The notes beneath the pieces were generated by a model. The model had not been told where the DNA came from. It made no database searches and saw only the letters and a list, made by a program, of their open reading frames with translations. This document shows positions 23,838-31,746 of a DNA stretch of 38,975 bases, in pieces; position 1 is the first letter of the stretch; each line of letters opens with the position of its first letter. Made by a program: the position numbers and the translations under genes. Source of the DNA: an uncultured Opitutaceae bacterium (GTDB lineage: Bacteria; Verrucomicrobiota; Verrucomicrobiia; Opitutales; Opitutaceae); the NCBI GenBank assembly GCA_903952145.1, contig CAJBES010000307.1, positions 1-38,975 of the forward strand, written 5' to 3'.

Positions 23838-25159
23838 GCCGCGAGGATTTGTTTGAGGTTGGCATAACTGTCTGCACGGCTGGTGTGTTCGTGCACAGAT
23901 TGGCGGGCAAATTTGCCTAATGGCTCATGCAGTGCGATGGCCTGGTCGACCGCCACATTCGCCCCCTTCTGGTAGGCGCCGATGGAGATGAGATCCTCGT
24001 TCTTGCGGTAAAGGGCCAGACGCTCGCGGCCGCACGCGGCGAGGGCGATTTCTTCGGCGGTGCAGATATCCTGATTGAGTCGGCTCACACTCTCGAGCAC
24101 ATCAATTGCCGGATAGTGGTTGAAATGCGCTAAATGGCGCGAAAGCACAAGATGGCCATCAAGGATACCGCGCACTGCGTCCGCCACGGGCTCGTTCATG
24201 TCGTCACCCTCGACCAGCACGGTATAGAGTGCCGTGATGGCGCCGGTCTCACCGGCACCCGAGCGTTCCAGCAACCGCGGCAGCATCGCGAAAACGGAAG
24301 GTGTGTAGCCCCGGGTGGCGGGTGGCTCGCCAATGGCAAGCCCGATCTCGCGCTGCGCCATGGCGAAACGAGTGACCGAGTCCATCATCAGCAGCACGTT
24401 CCGGCCCTCGTCGCGCCAAGCCTCGGCAATGGCGGTGGCGGTAAACGCGGCGCGCAGGCGCAGCGGGGCCGACTGGTCGGACGTGGCCACCACCACCACC
24501 GCGCGCTTCATGCCCTCGGGGCCAAGATCTTTTTCCAGAAATTCTCGGACTTCGCGGCCACGCTCGCCCACGAGCGCGACGACCACAACATCCGCCGCGG
24601 AGCCGCGGGCAATCATGCCCATGAGGGTCGACTTGCCGACCCCGGAACCGGCGAACAAGCCAAGCCGTTGGCCACAACCGAGCGGGACGAAGACATCAAT
24701 GGCGCGCACACCGGTCGCAAAGGGAGTCTTGATGCGCTGTCGGCGCAACGGATGTGGCGGCACACTGGCCGCGGCGTTGCGTGCCGCGACGGGCAGCAGG
24801 CCCTTGCCATCAAACGGCCGGCCGAGCGCATCGAGCACCCGACCGAGCATTTCCGGACCTGGGCGCGGCAACGCCGGACACTCGAGCGCCGCCACTTCGC
24901 AACCGACGTGGAGCCCGCTGGTTTCGCCGAGCGGCATCAGGAGGACCCGGTGTTCGCGAAAACCCACAACCTCGGCCTGCACGGAAAATTCCGCACGGGG
25001 CGAACGGAGCAGGCAAAGCTCACCAAGGCCGACGTTGGGGCCGTCGGACTCGATGATGAGGCCGGTAACCGCTGTCACCGACCCGAGTCGCTGCACGGTT
25101 GGCAGATGCCGCACCTGAGTGCGGATGGCCTCGATCAGTGGTGTGACGGCAGCGTTCAT
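23834..25159 (-). CDS. fliI: Flagellar export ATPase FliI
   Basis: 441 residues, the usual FliI length. The N-terminal beta-barrel (1-95) precedes the F1-beta-like ATPase core: Walker A GLFAGSGVGKST (167-178), the GERGREVREFLEKDLG segment, Walker B LLMMDSVTRFAMAQREIGLA with the following GEPPATRGYTPSVF loop, and the DILDGHLVLSRHLA-type strand (RGILDGHLVLSRHLA). It energises substrate unloading at the flagellar export gate, with FliH and FliJ. Both ends overlap neighbours by 4 bp (ATGA), so translation is coupled. Confidence 0.96.
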   Translation of the reverse strand: MNAAVTPLIEAIRTQVRHLPTVQRLGSVTAVTGLIIESDGPNVGLGELCLLRSPRAEFSVQAEVVGFREHRVLLMPLGETSGLHVGCEVAALECPALPRPGPEMLGRVLDALGRPFDGKGLLPVAARNAAASVPPHPLRRQRIKTPFATGVRAIDVFVPLGCGQRLGLFAGSGVGKSTLMGMIARGSAADVVVVALVGERGREVREFLEKDLGPEGMKRAVVVVATSDQSAPLRLRAAFTATAIAEAWRDEGRNVLLMMDSVTRFAMAQREIGLAIGEPPATRGYTPSVFAMLPRLLERSGAGETGAITALYTVLVEGDDMNEPVADAVRGILDGHLVLSRHLAHFNHYPAIDVLESVSRLNQDICTAEEIALAACGRERLALYRKNEDLISIGAYQKGANVAVDQAIALHEPLGKFARQSVHEHTSRADSYANLKQILAA

Positions 25160-25737
25160 ACCACGGCGAGGGCCCGGGCCAGCGCGTCCAGTTTGGTTTG
25201 CTCGCGGGCGTCGATCAGACCAAAACGGCTGCGCACTTGGCAGTCACCAGGCTTGAGCGTCGGATCCGGGAGGATTTTCAGGTCCGGATAGTGCAGCAAC
25301 CAACCGGGATTAAGCTGGGTGAGCAGTTCGACATCGTGCGGGCAGAGTTTGAGCTCGAGGTTTTCACGCTCTGGGAAAAGCTGCTCGAGCGCCTCGCGGC
25401 AGAGGCGATCTATCAACTCGGCCGTCGGCTCGTAACCCGCCTGAAGGCGTCGGGCGATGTCGAGGGCGAGTAGGGGCAGTTGCTCGCGCAGCTGCTTGAG
25501 CAGGCCCGACTCGACGTGGCCGAGCTGCTGCAGCACCCCATTGCTCAGTTGCGCGATCGCGTGTCGGCTCTCGACCATTTGCTGATCGGCCAGCGCGCGG
25601 GTGGCATCGACCCCACGGCGGTAGGAGCTCTCGCCGTGCGCGCTGTATTCCGCCGCAGTATAGAGGCGGCCCGCCACCCCCGGAGTGATGGTCTCGGATA
25701 GCGGTGCGTGGAAAGCAATGATTCGCGTGTGGACCAT
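25156..25737 (-). CDS. fliH: Flagellar assembly protein FliH
   Basis: The start is at the ATG at 25737 (MVHTRIIAFHAP), 5 bp after fliG; the open frame extends to 26325 but only through fliG in another frame. 193 residues. An N-terminal region leads into a Gln/Arg-rich helix (~40-90, RALADQQMVESRHAIAQL), then a C-terminal domain resembling the stator delta-like fold (ELIDRLCREALEQLFPE, then HDVELLTQLNPGW and GDCQVRSRFGLIDAREQTKL). FliH is the negative regulator and docking factor of FliI, binding FliN at the C ring. It overlaps fliI by 4 bp. Confidence 0.88.
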   Translation of the reverse strand: MVHTRIIAFHAPLSETITPGVAGRLYTAAEYSAHGESSYRRGVDATRALADQQMVESRHAIAQLSNGVLQQLGHVESGLLKQLREQLPLLALDIARRLQAGYEPTAELIDRLCREALEQLFPERENLELKLCPHDVELLTQLNPGWLLHYPDLKILPDPTLKPGDCQVRSRFGLIDAREQTKLDALARALAVV

Positions 25738-25742
25738 GGGCG

Positions 25743-26762
25743 TCAGGTGACGAGACTTTCGGCGCCATCGCTCTCGACGGTGATGGAGCCTTCCTCCTCG
25801 AGCTTGCGCACCACCTGGATGATGGCGTCCTGCGCAACCTCGACGTCTTTTAGCCGGACCGGCCCGAGCAGGTCGATCTCCTCGCGCAGGCTCTCGGCGG
25901 CGCGCTTGGAGATGGAAGTGTAGATTTTCGAGCGGAGCACCTCGCTGGCCGACTTCATCGCGACAGCCAGACTGGCGGAGTCGATCTCGCGCAGCACGCG
26001 CTGCAGATCGACCGCCTGCAGGCGGTTGAGATCCTCGAAACTGAACATCTTCTTGCGGATCGCGGCCCCGAGCTGGGCGTTGCGCTCCTCCAAGCGGGCG
26101 AGCAGGTTTTTGGACGTATCCTTGTCCAACCCGTTGAGCAGGTCGGCCACGACACGCACCCCACCGCTGCGATGAAAGGTCGGCCGTACCTTGCTGTCGA
26201 AATGCTTGTTGAGCGAACGAACGATCTTTGAAACGAGATCCAGCGAGGTGGATTCGATGGTGCCAAGACGTTCGACCACCTCCTCGCGCAGTTCGGGACT
26301 GAGCAAAGTGAAGACCTCCGTGCACTTCTCGGTGTCGAGGTAGGAAAGCAGAAATGAAATGGTCTGAGGTTGCTCGGATTTGATCAAATTGTAGATCTGG
26401 CGGCCCTCCATCTCGCTGATGTCCTTGATGACTTCAATCGAGGTGCCGACCGGACCGACCCGACCGATGATGGCCGAGGCCTTATAGTCACCCTTCGCGA
26501 TTTCCAGAGCACGCTGTGCGTAAGTCAGACCGCCCAGCGCGGAGTTGACGCTCTGGGCCACGATGCCACCGAATTCCTCCATGACCTGCTGCTGCAGTGC
26601 CTCAGAAACCACCGGAATGGTGGACATCTCGCGACAAAGCAGTTCGATTGTGGCGTCGTCGAGTTGTTTGAGTACGTCGGCCGCCGCGTCGGGCCCAACC
26701 ACGATCAAAAAAACCGCAAGTTTCTGTTGCCGGGAGAGCTTGCTGTAGTCGATGTCGATCAT
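25743..26762 (-). CDS. fliG: Flagellar motor switch protein FliG
   Basis: The start is at the ATG at 26762 (MIDIDYSKLSRQQKLA), giving 339 residues. The N-terminal FliF-binding domain has KLAVFLIVVGPDAAADVLKQL. The middle domain contains SEQPQTISFLLSYLD, the EHPQR-type FliM-binding motif, and the C-terminal torque domain includes MFSFEDLNRLQAVDLQRVLR and a charged helix ending SLREEIDLLGPVRLKDVE. FliG sits on the MS ring and interacts with the stator to produce torque. It lies 10 bp after fliF. Confidence 0.96.
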   Translation of the reverse strand: MIDIDYSKLSRQQKLAVFLIVVGPDAAADVLKQLDDATIELLCREMSTIPVVSEALQQQVMEEFGGIVAQSVNSALGGLTYAQRALEIAKGDYKASAIIGRVGPVGTSIEVIKDISEMEGRQIYNLIKSEQPQTISFLLSYLDTEKCTEVFTLLSPELREEVVERLGTIESTSLDLVSKIVRSLNKHFDSKVRPTFHRSGGVRVVADLLNGLDKDTSKNLLARLEERNAQLGAAIRKKMFSFEDLNRLQAVDLQRVLREIDSASLAVAMKSASEVLRSKIYTSISKRAAESLREEIDLLGPVRLKDVEVAQDAIIQVVRKLEEEGSITVESDGAESLVT

Positions 26763-26772
26763 GGTCGGACCG

Positions 26773-28392
26773 TCAGTTCCTGTTGCTGCCTGACGGCATG
26801 GCGACCCAGTCACGCAGCGCGGCGCCGATATTGGCCGGCTTGTGGCGGATCAGCTGGTTGAGCATCTCCGGCGTGACTTTGCCATTCCCATTGGGCAGGG
26901 CCCGCCCCATGGCCTCCGGCGGGAGCGAAAGCATTTCAACCGGCACGGGTTCAGGTTTTTGCTTCGATAGCATGCGGAGAAAAAACCCGAACACCAGAAC
27001 CGCCCCGCCGACCGCAGCCCAGCGGCTGGCGGCCTCCACCCAGCTCAGCCAACGGTTCTCGTTCTGGATGGCCTCGATTTGCGCCGGCAGGCGCTCCGCG
27101 GACTGGAACGGAATTTCCTGCAATGACACCAAGGCATCGGCCGACTCCCCGGGCGCTACCTTGAGGCCCAAGGCGTTGAGCACGATCTGGCGTAGCGCAT
27201 TGATTTCCTCGGTTGTGCGCTTTGGCGCGGTGCCCTCACCAGTCGGGGTTCCTCCGGCAGCAGGCATCGCCGTGACTGCCGCCCGCTGGGCGATAAAGAC
27301 CGCTGCGCTCAGGCGCTTCACGGTCCCGGGATTGCGTGTGGTGTTGGTCGTGATGCGGTTGATCTCGTAGGTGGTGGTGCGGTTCTTGCGGTTCTGTTCG
27401 GTGGTGGACGTCGGACGGGCCGTCGGCTCGGCGGTGGCCATTTTTTCCGGGATATTCGCGCTGACCCCGACGGCCCCTCCGTTGGCGCGCTGCTCCACAG
27501 AGTTGGAGATATCGTCGATGGTCGTCTGGGAGCGCACGACCTGCCCGTCGGGATCGTATTTCTCCTGCGTCGAAGTGGTCGCCTCGGTCTCGATCTCGGC
27601 GGAAACGCGGACGACAGCGTTGCCCGGGCCAATGACTGCGGCGAGCATGCTCTCGACTTTCTTGGACAAGTAGTCTTCCACCTGTTGCCTGTAGCGCATC
27701 TGACTGGAGGCCGTGCCCAGGGCGGGGTCCTGTTTCAATTCCTCGGAAAGCACATGGCCCCGGTTGTCGACAACGGCGACCGCGTCGGTCTGCAGGCCCT
27801 GCACGGCGTTGGCGACCAGATTGCGGATGGCATTGACCTGTTCTGTTTCGAGACGGCTGCCGCCGACATCAATGAAAACGGAAGCGGAAGGTTTGACCCC
27901 CTGATCCGTGAGCAGGAGCCGGTTTTCGGGCTGGACGATCATCACCCGGGCGGCACGGACGCCCTGCAACTGCATGATGGTGCGGGCGAGTTCGCCCTGA
28001 ATGGCGCGCAGGTAGTTGGTGCGCTGGACAAAGTCGGAAAGACCGAACTGCCCTTTGTCAAAAATTTCATAGCCCACGCTGTCGCCACTCGGCAGTCCCT
28101 TCGCAGCCAAATCCATCCGGAGTTTGTAGACTTGGTCCGACGGCACCATCACCGCAGTGCCACCTGAGCTGATCTGATGGGGAATGTTCAACGTCTCGAG
28201 ATGGCTGATAACGGCCGCGGCGTCCTTCTCACTCATGCGTGCGTATAGCAACTGATAGTCGGGGCGGCGTGACCACAGCACCACAGCGATCAGGCCGCCG
28301 ATGACGGCAAGTAAGGCCACGACGAGCGAGACGCGCTGGTTGAGGCCGAGTTCACCCCAGAGTGCGAGAAGAGATTTGCCAAAATTATTCAT
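26773..28392 (-). CDS. fliF: Flagellar MS-ring protein FliF
   Basis: 539 residues. First membrane helix at ~20-42 (RVSLVVALLAVIGGLIAVVL), then the YscJ/FliF ring-building domains (YQLLYARMSEKDAAAVISHL, DFVQRTNYLRAIQGELARTI, KPSASVFIDVGG, VDNRGHVLSE), a beta-collar region rich in Thr/Asn/Arg (~255-370), and the second membrane helix (~468-485, WAAVGGAVLVFGFFLRML). The C-terminal tail (TPEMLNQLIRHKPANIGAAL) is the FliG-binding segment. FliF forms the MS ring that houses the export gate. It lies 20 bp after fliE. Confidence 0.96.
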   Translation of the reverse strand: MNNFGKSLLALWGELGLNQRVSLVVALLAVIGGLIAVVLWSRRPDYQLLYARMSEKDAAAVISHLETLNIPHQISSGGTAVMVPSDQVYKLRMDLAAKGLPSGDSVGYEIFDKGQFGLSDFVQRTNYLRAIQGELARTIMQLQGVRAARVMIVQPENRLLLTDQGVKPSASVFIDVGGSRLETEQVNAIRNLVANAVQGLQTDAVAVVDNRGHVLSEELKQDPALGTASSQMRYRQQVEDYLSKKVESMLAAVIGPGNAVVRVSAEIETEATTSTQEKYDPDGQVVRSQTTIDDISNSVEQRANGGAVGVSANIPEKMATAEPTARPTSTTEQNRKNRTTTYEINRITTNTTRNPGTVKRLSAAVFIAQRAAVTAMPAAGGTPTGEGTAPKRTTEEINALRQIVLNALGLKVAPGESADALVSLQEIPFQSAERLPAQIEAIQNENRWLSWVEAASRWAAVGGAVLVFGFFLRMLSKQKPEPVPVEMLSLPPEAMGRALPNGNGKVTPEMLNQLIRHKPANIGAALRDWVAMPSGSNRN

Positions 28393-28412
28393 CAGAAAGG
28401 TTTAGGGGAATC

Positions 28413-28751
28413 TCACACCTGCATGCGCATGAGTTCCTGGTAGGATTCAATGAGCTTGTTGCGCACCTCCACCATCAGGGAAAATGCCACTCCGGCCTCC
28501 TGCATGGCGATGACGCTCTGATGCAATTGGTCGCTGTCGCCCAGCAGCACTTTTTGCGTCAAAGCGCGGGCCTGTGCTTGCTTGGCATCCACCGTAGCGA
28601 CGAGGCCATCGAGCATCCGGCCGAAGCCCTCCGCCGGCATCGGACCGGCTGGGTCCAAGTGCATGCCCGGTAGTTTCGGCAGTGGTGCGTCGAGCTTTGT
28701 GAGCGGTAAGGCACCAGAGAACAGAGGTGTAACTGTGCCGACAGGTAGCAT
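28413..28751 (-). CDS. fliE: Flagellar hook-basal body protein FliE
   Basis: 112 residues. The C-terminal half carries the FliE signature: KVLLGDSDQLHQSVIAMQEA then FSLMVEVRNKLIESYQELMRMQV. The N-terminal half is Pro/Leu-rich. FliE links the MS ring to the proximal rod and is needed for export of rod proteins. It sits between flgC (11 bp) and fliF (20 bp), as in the standard flgB-flgC-fliE-fliF order. Confidence 0.94.
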   Translation of the reverse strand: MLPVGTVTPLFSGALPLTKLDAPLPKLPGMHLDPAGPMPAEGFGRMLDGLVATVDAKQAQARALTQKVLLGDSDQLHQSVIAMQEAGVAFSLMVEVRNKLIESYQELMRMQV

Positions 28752-28762
28752 GGGAAAGGTGG

Positions 28763-29182
28763 TTATTTCCCGATCTCAAGGGTGCGCATCGCCATCTGAC
28801 GTGCATTTTTGACAACAGAAAGGTTGGCTTCGTAAGTGCGTGATGCCGTGATGAGATCTACCATTTCCTGGGCTAGGTTGACGTTTGGCATCGTCACAAT
28901 ACCATCGGCTGAGGCGTCAGGATGTTGGGGGTTGTAAATCTGCGAACCCGGCGAGCGGTCCGTGGTGACCTGAGCGACACGCACGCTTTGCAGTGAGCGA
29001 CCGGCCGAGCCTTGGCTGTGGACAAGTTCGGTCTCAAAGGAGACGACCTGTCGCTGGTAGGGACCGCCGCTGGTGGTGCGCGTAGTCTGGGCGTTCGCAA
29101 TGTTCTGGGCAACTATGTCAAGGCGGGTCTTCTGAGCCGTGAGGGCACTGGCGCTGATATCGACGCCGGAGATGAGGTTCAT
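28763..29182 (-). CDS. flgC: Flagellar basal-body rod protein FlgC
   Basis: The ATG at 29182 (MNLISGVDISASALTAQK) is chosen; a TTG four codons upstream is less likely. 139 residues. N terminus: RLDIVAQNIANAQTTRT, the flagellar rod signature. C terminus: PNVNLAQEMVDLITASRTYE followed by KNARQMAMRTLEIG, the conserved coiled-coil end. FlgC is a proximal-rod subunit. It lies 23 bp after flgB. Confidence 0.95.
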   Translation of the reverse strand: MNLISGVDISASALTAQKTRLDIVAQNIANAQTTRTTSGGPYQRQVVSFETELVHSQGSAGRSLQSVRVAQVTTDRSPGSQIYNPQHPDASADGIVTMPNVNLAQEMVDLITASRTYEANLSVVKNARQMAMRTLEIGK

Positions 29183-29205
29183 GATGTGGGGCAAGCGAAA
29201 ATCTG

Positions 29206-29592
29206 TCAGGCTATACGGCCGGTAATGGCCATTTTCAGCTGCTTGATGTTCTGGGTGATGATTTCCGTAAGGTATTCGTGTTCTACGGCATTGCGGTTCA
29301 TCGCGAGCAACTCATGTTCGAGTTCGACAGAGTTGCCATCCGGGCGCAGTGACCGTGCGGCGGGATCCTCCACGATCTGCGGGCGGAGCGTATCCACGGA
29401 CGAACCGAGCTCGCCGGCAAGCAACTGCGCCTTCAGTTGCGAGGCAAAATCCGGCGACACATCCATCCGATGGTAGCCTGGCGTCTCCGCGTTGGCGATG
29501 TTCGCCGCCACTGCCTCCTGGCGCACCATCGCGGCATCTAGAAGCTTCCGGGCCAGAACATAATTGTCAGACTGGAAGATAGGATCGACCAT
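29206..29592 (-). CDS. flgB: Flagellar basal-body rod protein FlgB
   Basis: 128 residues starting MVDPIFQSDNYVLARKLLDA, very close to the usual FlgB opening, so the ATG at 29592 is secure. The rod signature is VAANIANAETPGYHRMDVSP (29-48) and the C terminus NAVEHEYLTEIITQNIKQLK. It is a proximal-rod subunit and the first gene of the 19-gene operon. The sigma-54-type promoter upstream predicts a transcription start only ~6 nt before this ATG, leaving no space for a Shine-Dalgarno sequence. Confidence 0.95.
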   Translation of the reverse strand: MVDPIFQSDNYVLARKLLDAAMVRQEAVAANIANAETPGYHRMDVSPDFASQLKAQLLAGELGSSVDTLRPQIVEDPAARSLRPDGNSVELEHELLAMNRNAVEHEYLTEIITQNIKQLKMAITGRIA

Positions 29593-29608
29593 GTAGTCTC
29601 AGCGCTAT

Positions 29609-29625
29609 TGCAACGGCCATGCCAG
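29609..29625 (-). promoter_or_regulatory. Sigma-54 (-24/-12) promoter of the flagellar operon
   Basis: Read on the minus strand the element is CTGGCATGGCCGTTGCA. It matches the RpoN consensus YTGGCACGRNNNTTGCW at every defined position except one (T for C in GGCAC). The GG and GC doublets are 12 nt apart, the required spacing. The predicted transcription start is at about 29598, six bases upstream of the flgB ATG. A sigma-54-dependent response regulator gene lies ~7.6 kb away. Confidence 0.8.
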
Positions 29626-29639
29626 TAAGTTTACTGGCA
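29620..29639. promoter_or_regulatory. 20-bp palindrome overlapping the -24 element
   Basis: TGCCAGTAA and TTACTGGCA are exact complements separated by GT, giving a 20-bp near-perfect palindrome. Its inner half contributes part of the TGGCA of the -24 box. A regulator binding here could block RNA polymerase or mark an upstream contact. No T-tract follows, so it is not a terminator for flgB or cheR. Confidence 0.7.
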
Positions 29640-29815
29640 GCATAACTCTCTCTTTTTGAGGATATTAAATATTTCTGCGCTTGAGCCCGTCTTTTATTTA
29701 CGTCTGGCGAGCTCTGGGAAACGGCGCTGTAGGCAATTTTTGCCGCCGCACAAATCATCATTCCGCCACAACTGCTACACTTCAGTGGATTCGGGACGAT
29801 AATGCCTGAGACCCC

Positions 29816-30649
29816 ATGAGGGAAAACGAATACGAATACATCTGCGGTATCGTTTACGAGCACAGCCGCATCAATCTTGGACCGGACAAACGTGAGTTAG
29901 TGTCCGCGCGTCTCGGTAAACGCCTGCGCGCCACCAAACTGGCAACCGTCGGCGAATACTGTCAGTTTCTCAAGACCCAGCACAATGGCGAGGAACTCGC
30001 GCACCTTATCGACGCCATCTCAACCAACCACACCTTTTTCTTCCGCGAGATGGCGCACTTTGATTTTCTTTGCACGACGGTCCTGCCGGAGATGAAAGCC
30101 CGTGCCAAAGCGGAACGCTGGTCGCAGTTTAATGTCTGGAGTGCAGCCTGTTCCTCGGGGGAGGAACCCTACTCCATCGCCATGCTGCTCGACGAACAAC
30201 TCGCGACTTCCTGGCCGTGGCACATCGCGTGCACCGATATTTCCAACCGCATTCTCGACAAGGCCCGCGGCGGGATTTACCGGGAGGAAACCGTCGGCAA
30301 GCTCACGCCCGACCGTATCCATCGGTATTTCCAACGTGGCTACGGACCGCAGGCGGGCAACTACAGGATTAAATCTTCACTCCAGTCCGGCCTGACCTTT
30401 CAGCATCTGAATCTGCTTGAGGGCGAACCGCCGTTTCGGGAGCTTTTCCACGTAATTTTCTGTCGCAACGTCATGATCTACTTTGACCGGAAGACACAGG
30501 AGGAACTGGTGGCAAAGCTCGCCCGCCTCCTCATCCCTGGCGGTTATCTCTTTGTGGGCCACTCGGAAAGCCTCACCGGCGTCCCCCACTCGCTCAAGTC
30601 CGTCCGGCCGGCCATCTACCGGCGGCCCCTCGCCTGTGGATCGTCATGA
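29816..30649 (+). CDS. cheR: Chemotaxis protein methyltransferase CheR
   Basis: 277 residues with the usual two domains. The N-terminal helical domain contains IVYEHSRINLGPDKRELVSA and ISTNHTFFFRE (68-78), the receptor-binding hinge. The SAM-binding Rossmann domain has WSAACSSGEEPYSIAML (108-124), ACTDISNRIL and FHVIFCRNVMIYFD. CheR methylates receptor glutamates for adaptation. There is no C-terminal TPR or pentapeptide-binding extension. The ATGA at the 3' end overlaps cheB by 4 bp. The start has no clear Shine-Dalgarno sequence. Confidence 0.95.
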   Translation: MRENEYEYICGIVYEHSRINLGPDKRELVSARLGKRLRATKLATVGEYCQFLKTQHNGEELAHLIDAISTNHTFFFREMAHFDFLCTTVLPEMKARAKAERWSQFNVWSAACSSGEEPYSIAMLLDEQLATSWPWHIACTDISNRILDKARGGIYREETVGKLTPDRIHRYFQRGYGPQAGNYRIKSSLQSGLTFQHLNLLEGEPPFRELFHVIFCRNVMIYFDRKTQEELVAKLARLLIPGGYLFVGHSESLTGVPHSLKSVRPAIYRRPLACGSS

Positions 30650-31746
30650 CTACTCCCAAAATCCGCGTCCTCATCATCGATGACTCCGCCATAGTCCGGC
30701 GGCTGGTCGCTGAGGCCCTGAACTCCGATCCTGCCATCGAGGTCGTGGGCACCGCCGTCGATCCCTACGCGGCCCGTGATAAGATCAATGAACTCAAACC
30801 CGATGTGCTCACCTTGGACATTGAGATGCCCCGCATGGATGGACTGACCTTTCTGGAGATTCTCATGCAGCGCCGGCCCATGCCGGTGATTGTCATGAGT
30901 TCGCTCACCCAGCTTGGCTCGGAGCATGCGCTCGAGGCGCTTAGGCTTGGGGCCTTCGATGTTTTGGGCAAACCCCACGGCGCCTACTCATTCGGTGACC
31001 TCGGCGACCAATTGATCACCAAGATCAAGGCTGCCGCCAGCACCCGCCTGCGCGCCCTGCCGCCACCGGCTAAGGCCGTGCCCCGGGTGCCCGTGCCCCG
31101 GGTGACTGTGCCGCCCGCAACGGTCCGTCCGTTCGATCCGCGTGCCATCATTTTACTTGGGGCCTCGACCGGCGGCACCGAGGCATTGCATGATGTCATC
31201 ACCCGACTGCCTCCGAACCTGCCGGGCATCGCCATCGTGCAGCATATTCCGCCGATGTTTTCCAAGGCCTTCGCCGACCGATTGCGCCACCTCAGTGCGC
31301 TCGATGTTCGCGAGGCCGTTGACGGGGACCGGCTGACGCCGGGTGTCGCCCTCATCGCCCCGGGTAATTTTCATCTTCTCCTCCAATGGGCCGGCACACA
31401 TTATCGAGCGCGCGTAACTGACGGACCGCAGATCTGGCACCAGCGACCCGCCGTGGACCTCCTCTTCAAGTCGGCTGCAGATTGCGGCGCGGCACCACAC
31501 GCCATCGCCGGCATCCTCACTGGCATGGGCAAGGACGGCGCCGAAGGCCTCCTGCGCTTGCGCGAAAAGGGGGCCAACACTTTTGCCCAGGACGAGGCCA
31601 GCTCAATCGTCTACGGCATGCCGCGCGCGGCCTGGGAAAATTCCGCCGCCCAGCGCCAAATTCCTCTTGGCCTAATCGCCGATTTCATCATCCGCCAGTT
31701 TGTCTCTCCCACTGTGTTCCACCCAGGCTCCGCCTCCGCCCCATGA
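30646..31746 (+). CDS. cheB: Chemotaxis protein-glutamate methylesterase CheB
   Basis: 366 residues. The receiver domain (1-125) has acidic pocket Asp12-Asp13, phosphoacceptor Asp58 in LTLDIEMPRMDGL and the LGKPHG lysine. A Pro/Val-rich linker (~138-165, with a duplicated VPRV unit) connects to the esterase domain with catalytic Ser174 (GASTGG), His200 (IVQHIPPMF) and Asp297 (GMGKDGAEG). These correspond to the Ser-His-Asp triad of enteric CheB. It removes methyl groups from receptors and may deamidate glutamine. It overlaps cheR and the next gene by 4 bp each. Confidence 0.96.
   Translation: MTTPKIRVLIIDDSAIVRRLVAEALNSDPAIEVVGTAVDPYAARDKINELKPDVLTLDIEMPRMDGLTFLEILMQRRPMPVIVMSSLTQLGSEHALEALRLGAFDVLGKPHGAYSFGDLGDQLITKIKAAASTRLRALPPPAKAVPRVPVPRVTVPPATVRPFDPRAIILLGASTGGTEALHDVITRLPPNLPGIAIVQHIPPMFSKAFADRLRHLSALDVREAVDGDRLTPGVALIAPGNFHLLLQWAGTHYRARVTDGPQIWHQRPAVDLLFKSAADCGAAPHAIAGILTGMGKDGAEGLLRLREKGANTFAQDEASSIVYGMPRAAWENSAAQRQIPLGLIADFIIRQFVSPTVFHPGSASAP

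Larger units (their letters stand above)
29593..29815. promoter_or_regulatory. Divergent flgB-cheR intergenic region
   Basis: 223 bp between two divergent operons. The flgB side holds the sigma-54 promoter and palindrome. On the cheR side a -10-like GATAAT occurs at 29798-29803, only 13 bp before the cheR ATG, without a matching -35. I searched the plus strand for a -24/-12 element and found none with correct spacing, so the two operons may use different sigma factors. Confidence 0.45.

Noticed and set aside
24134-25291. 385-aa plus-strand ORF opposite fliI
   Set aside because: Antisense shadow of fliI and fliH with low-complexity composition; the FliI motifs are on the other strand.
25738-26325. 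Extension of the fliH frame by ~195 residues into fliG
   Set aside because: The extra residues are Arg/Gly-rich out-of-frame fliG. FliH normally starts after fliG, at the ATG at 25737.
29770-29803. Housekeeping promoter for cheR
   Set aside because: GATAAT is present, but no -35 hexamer sits at 16-18 bp. It is only mentioned inside the intergenic feature.
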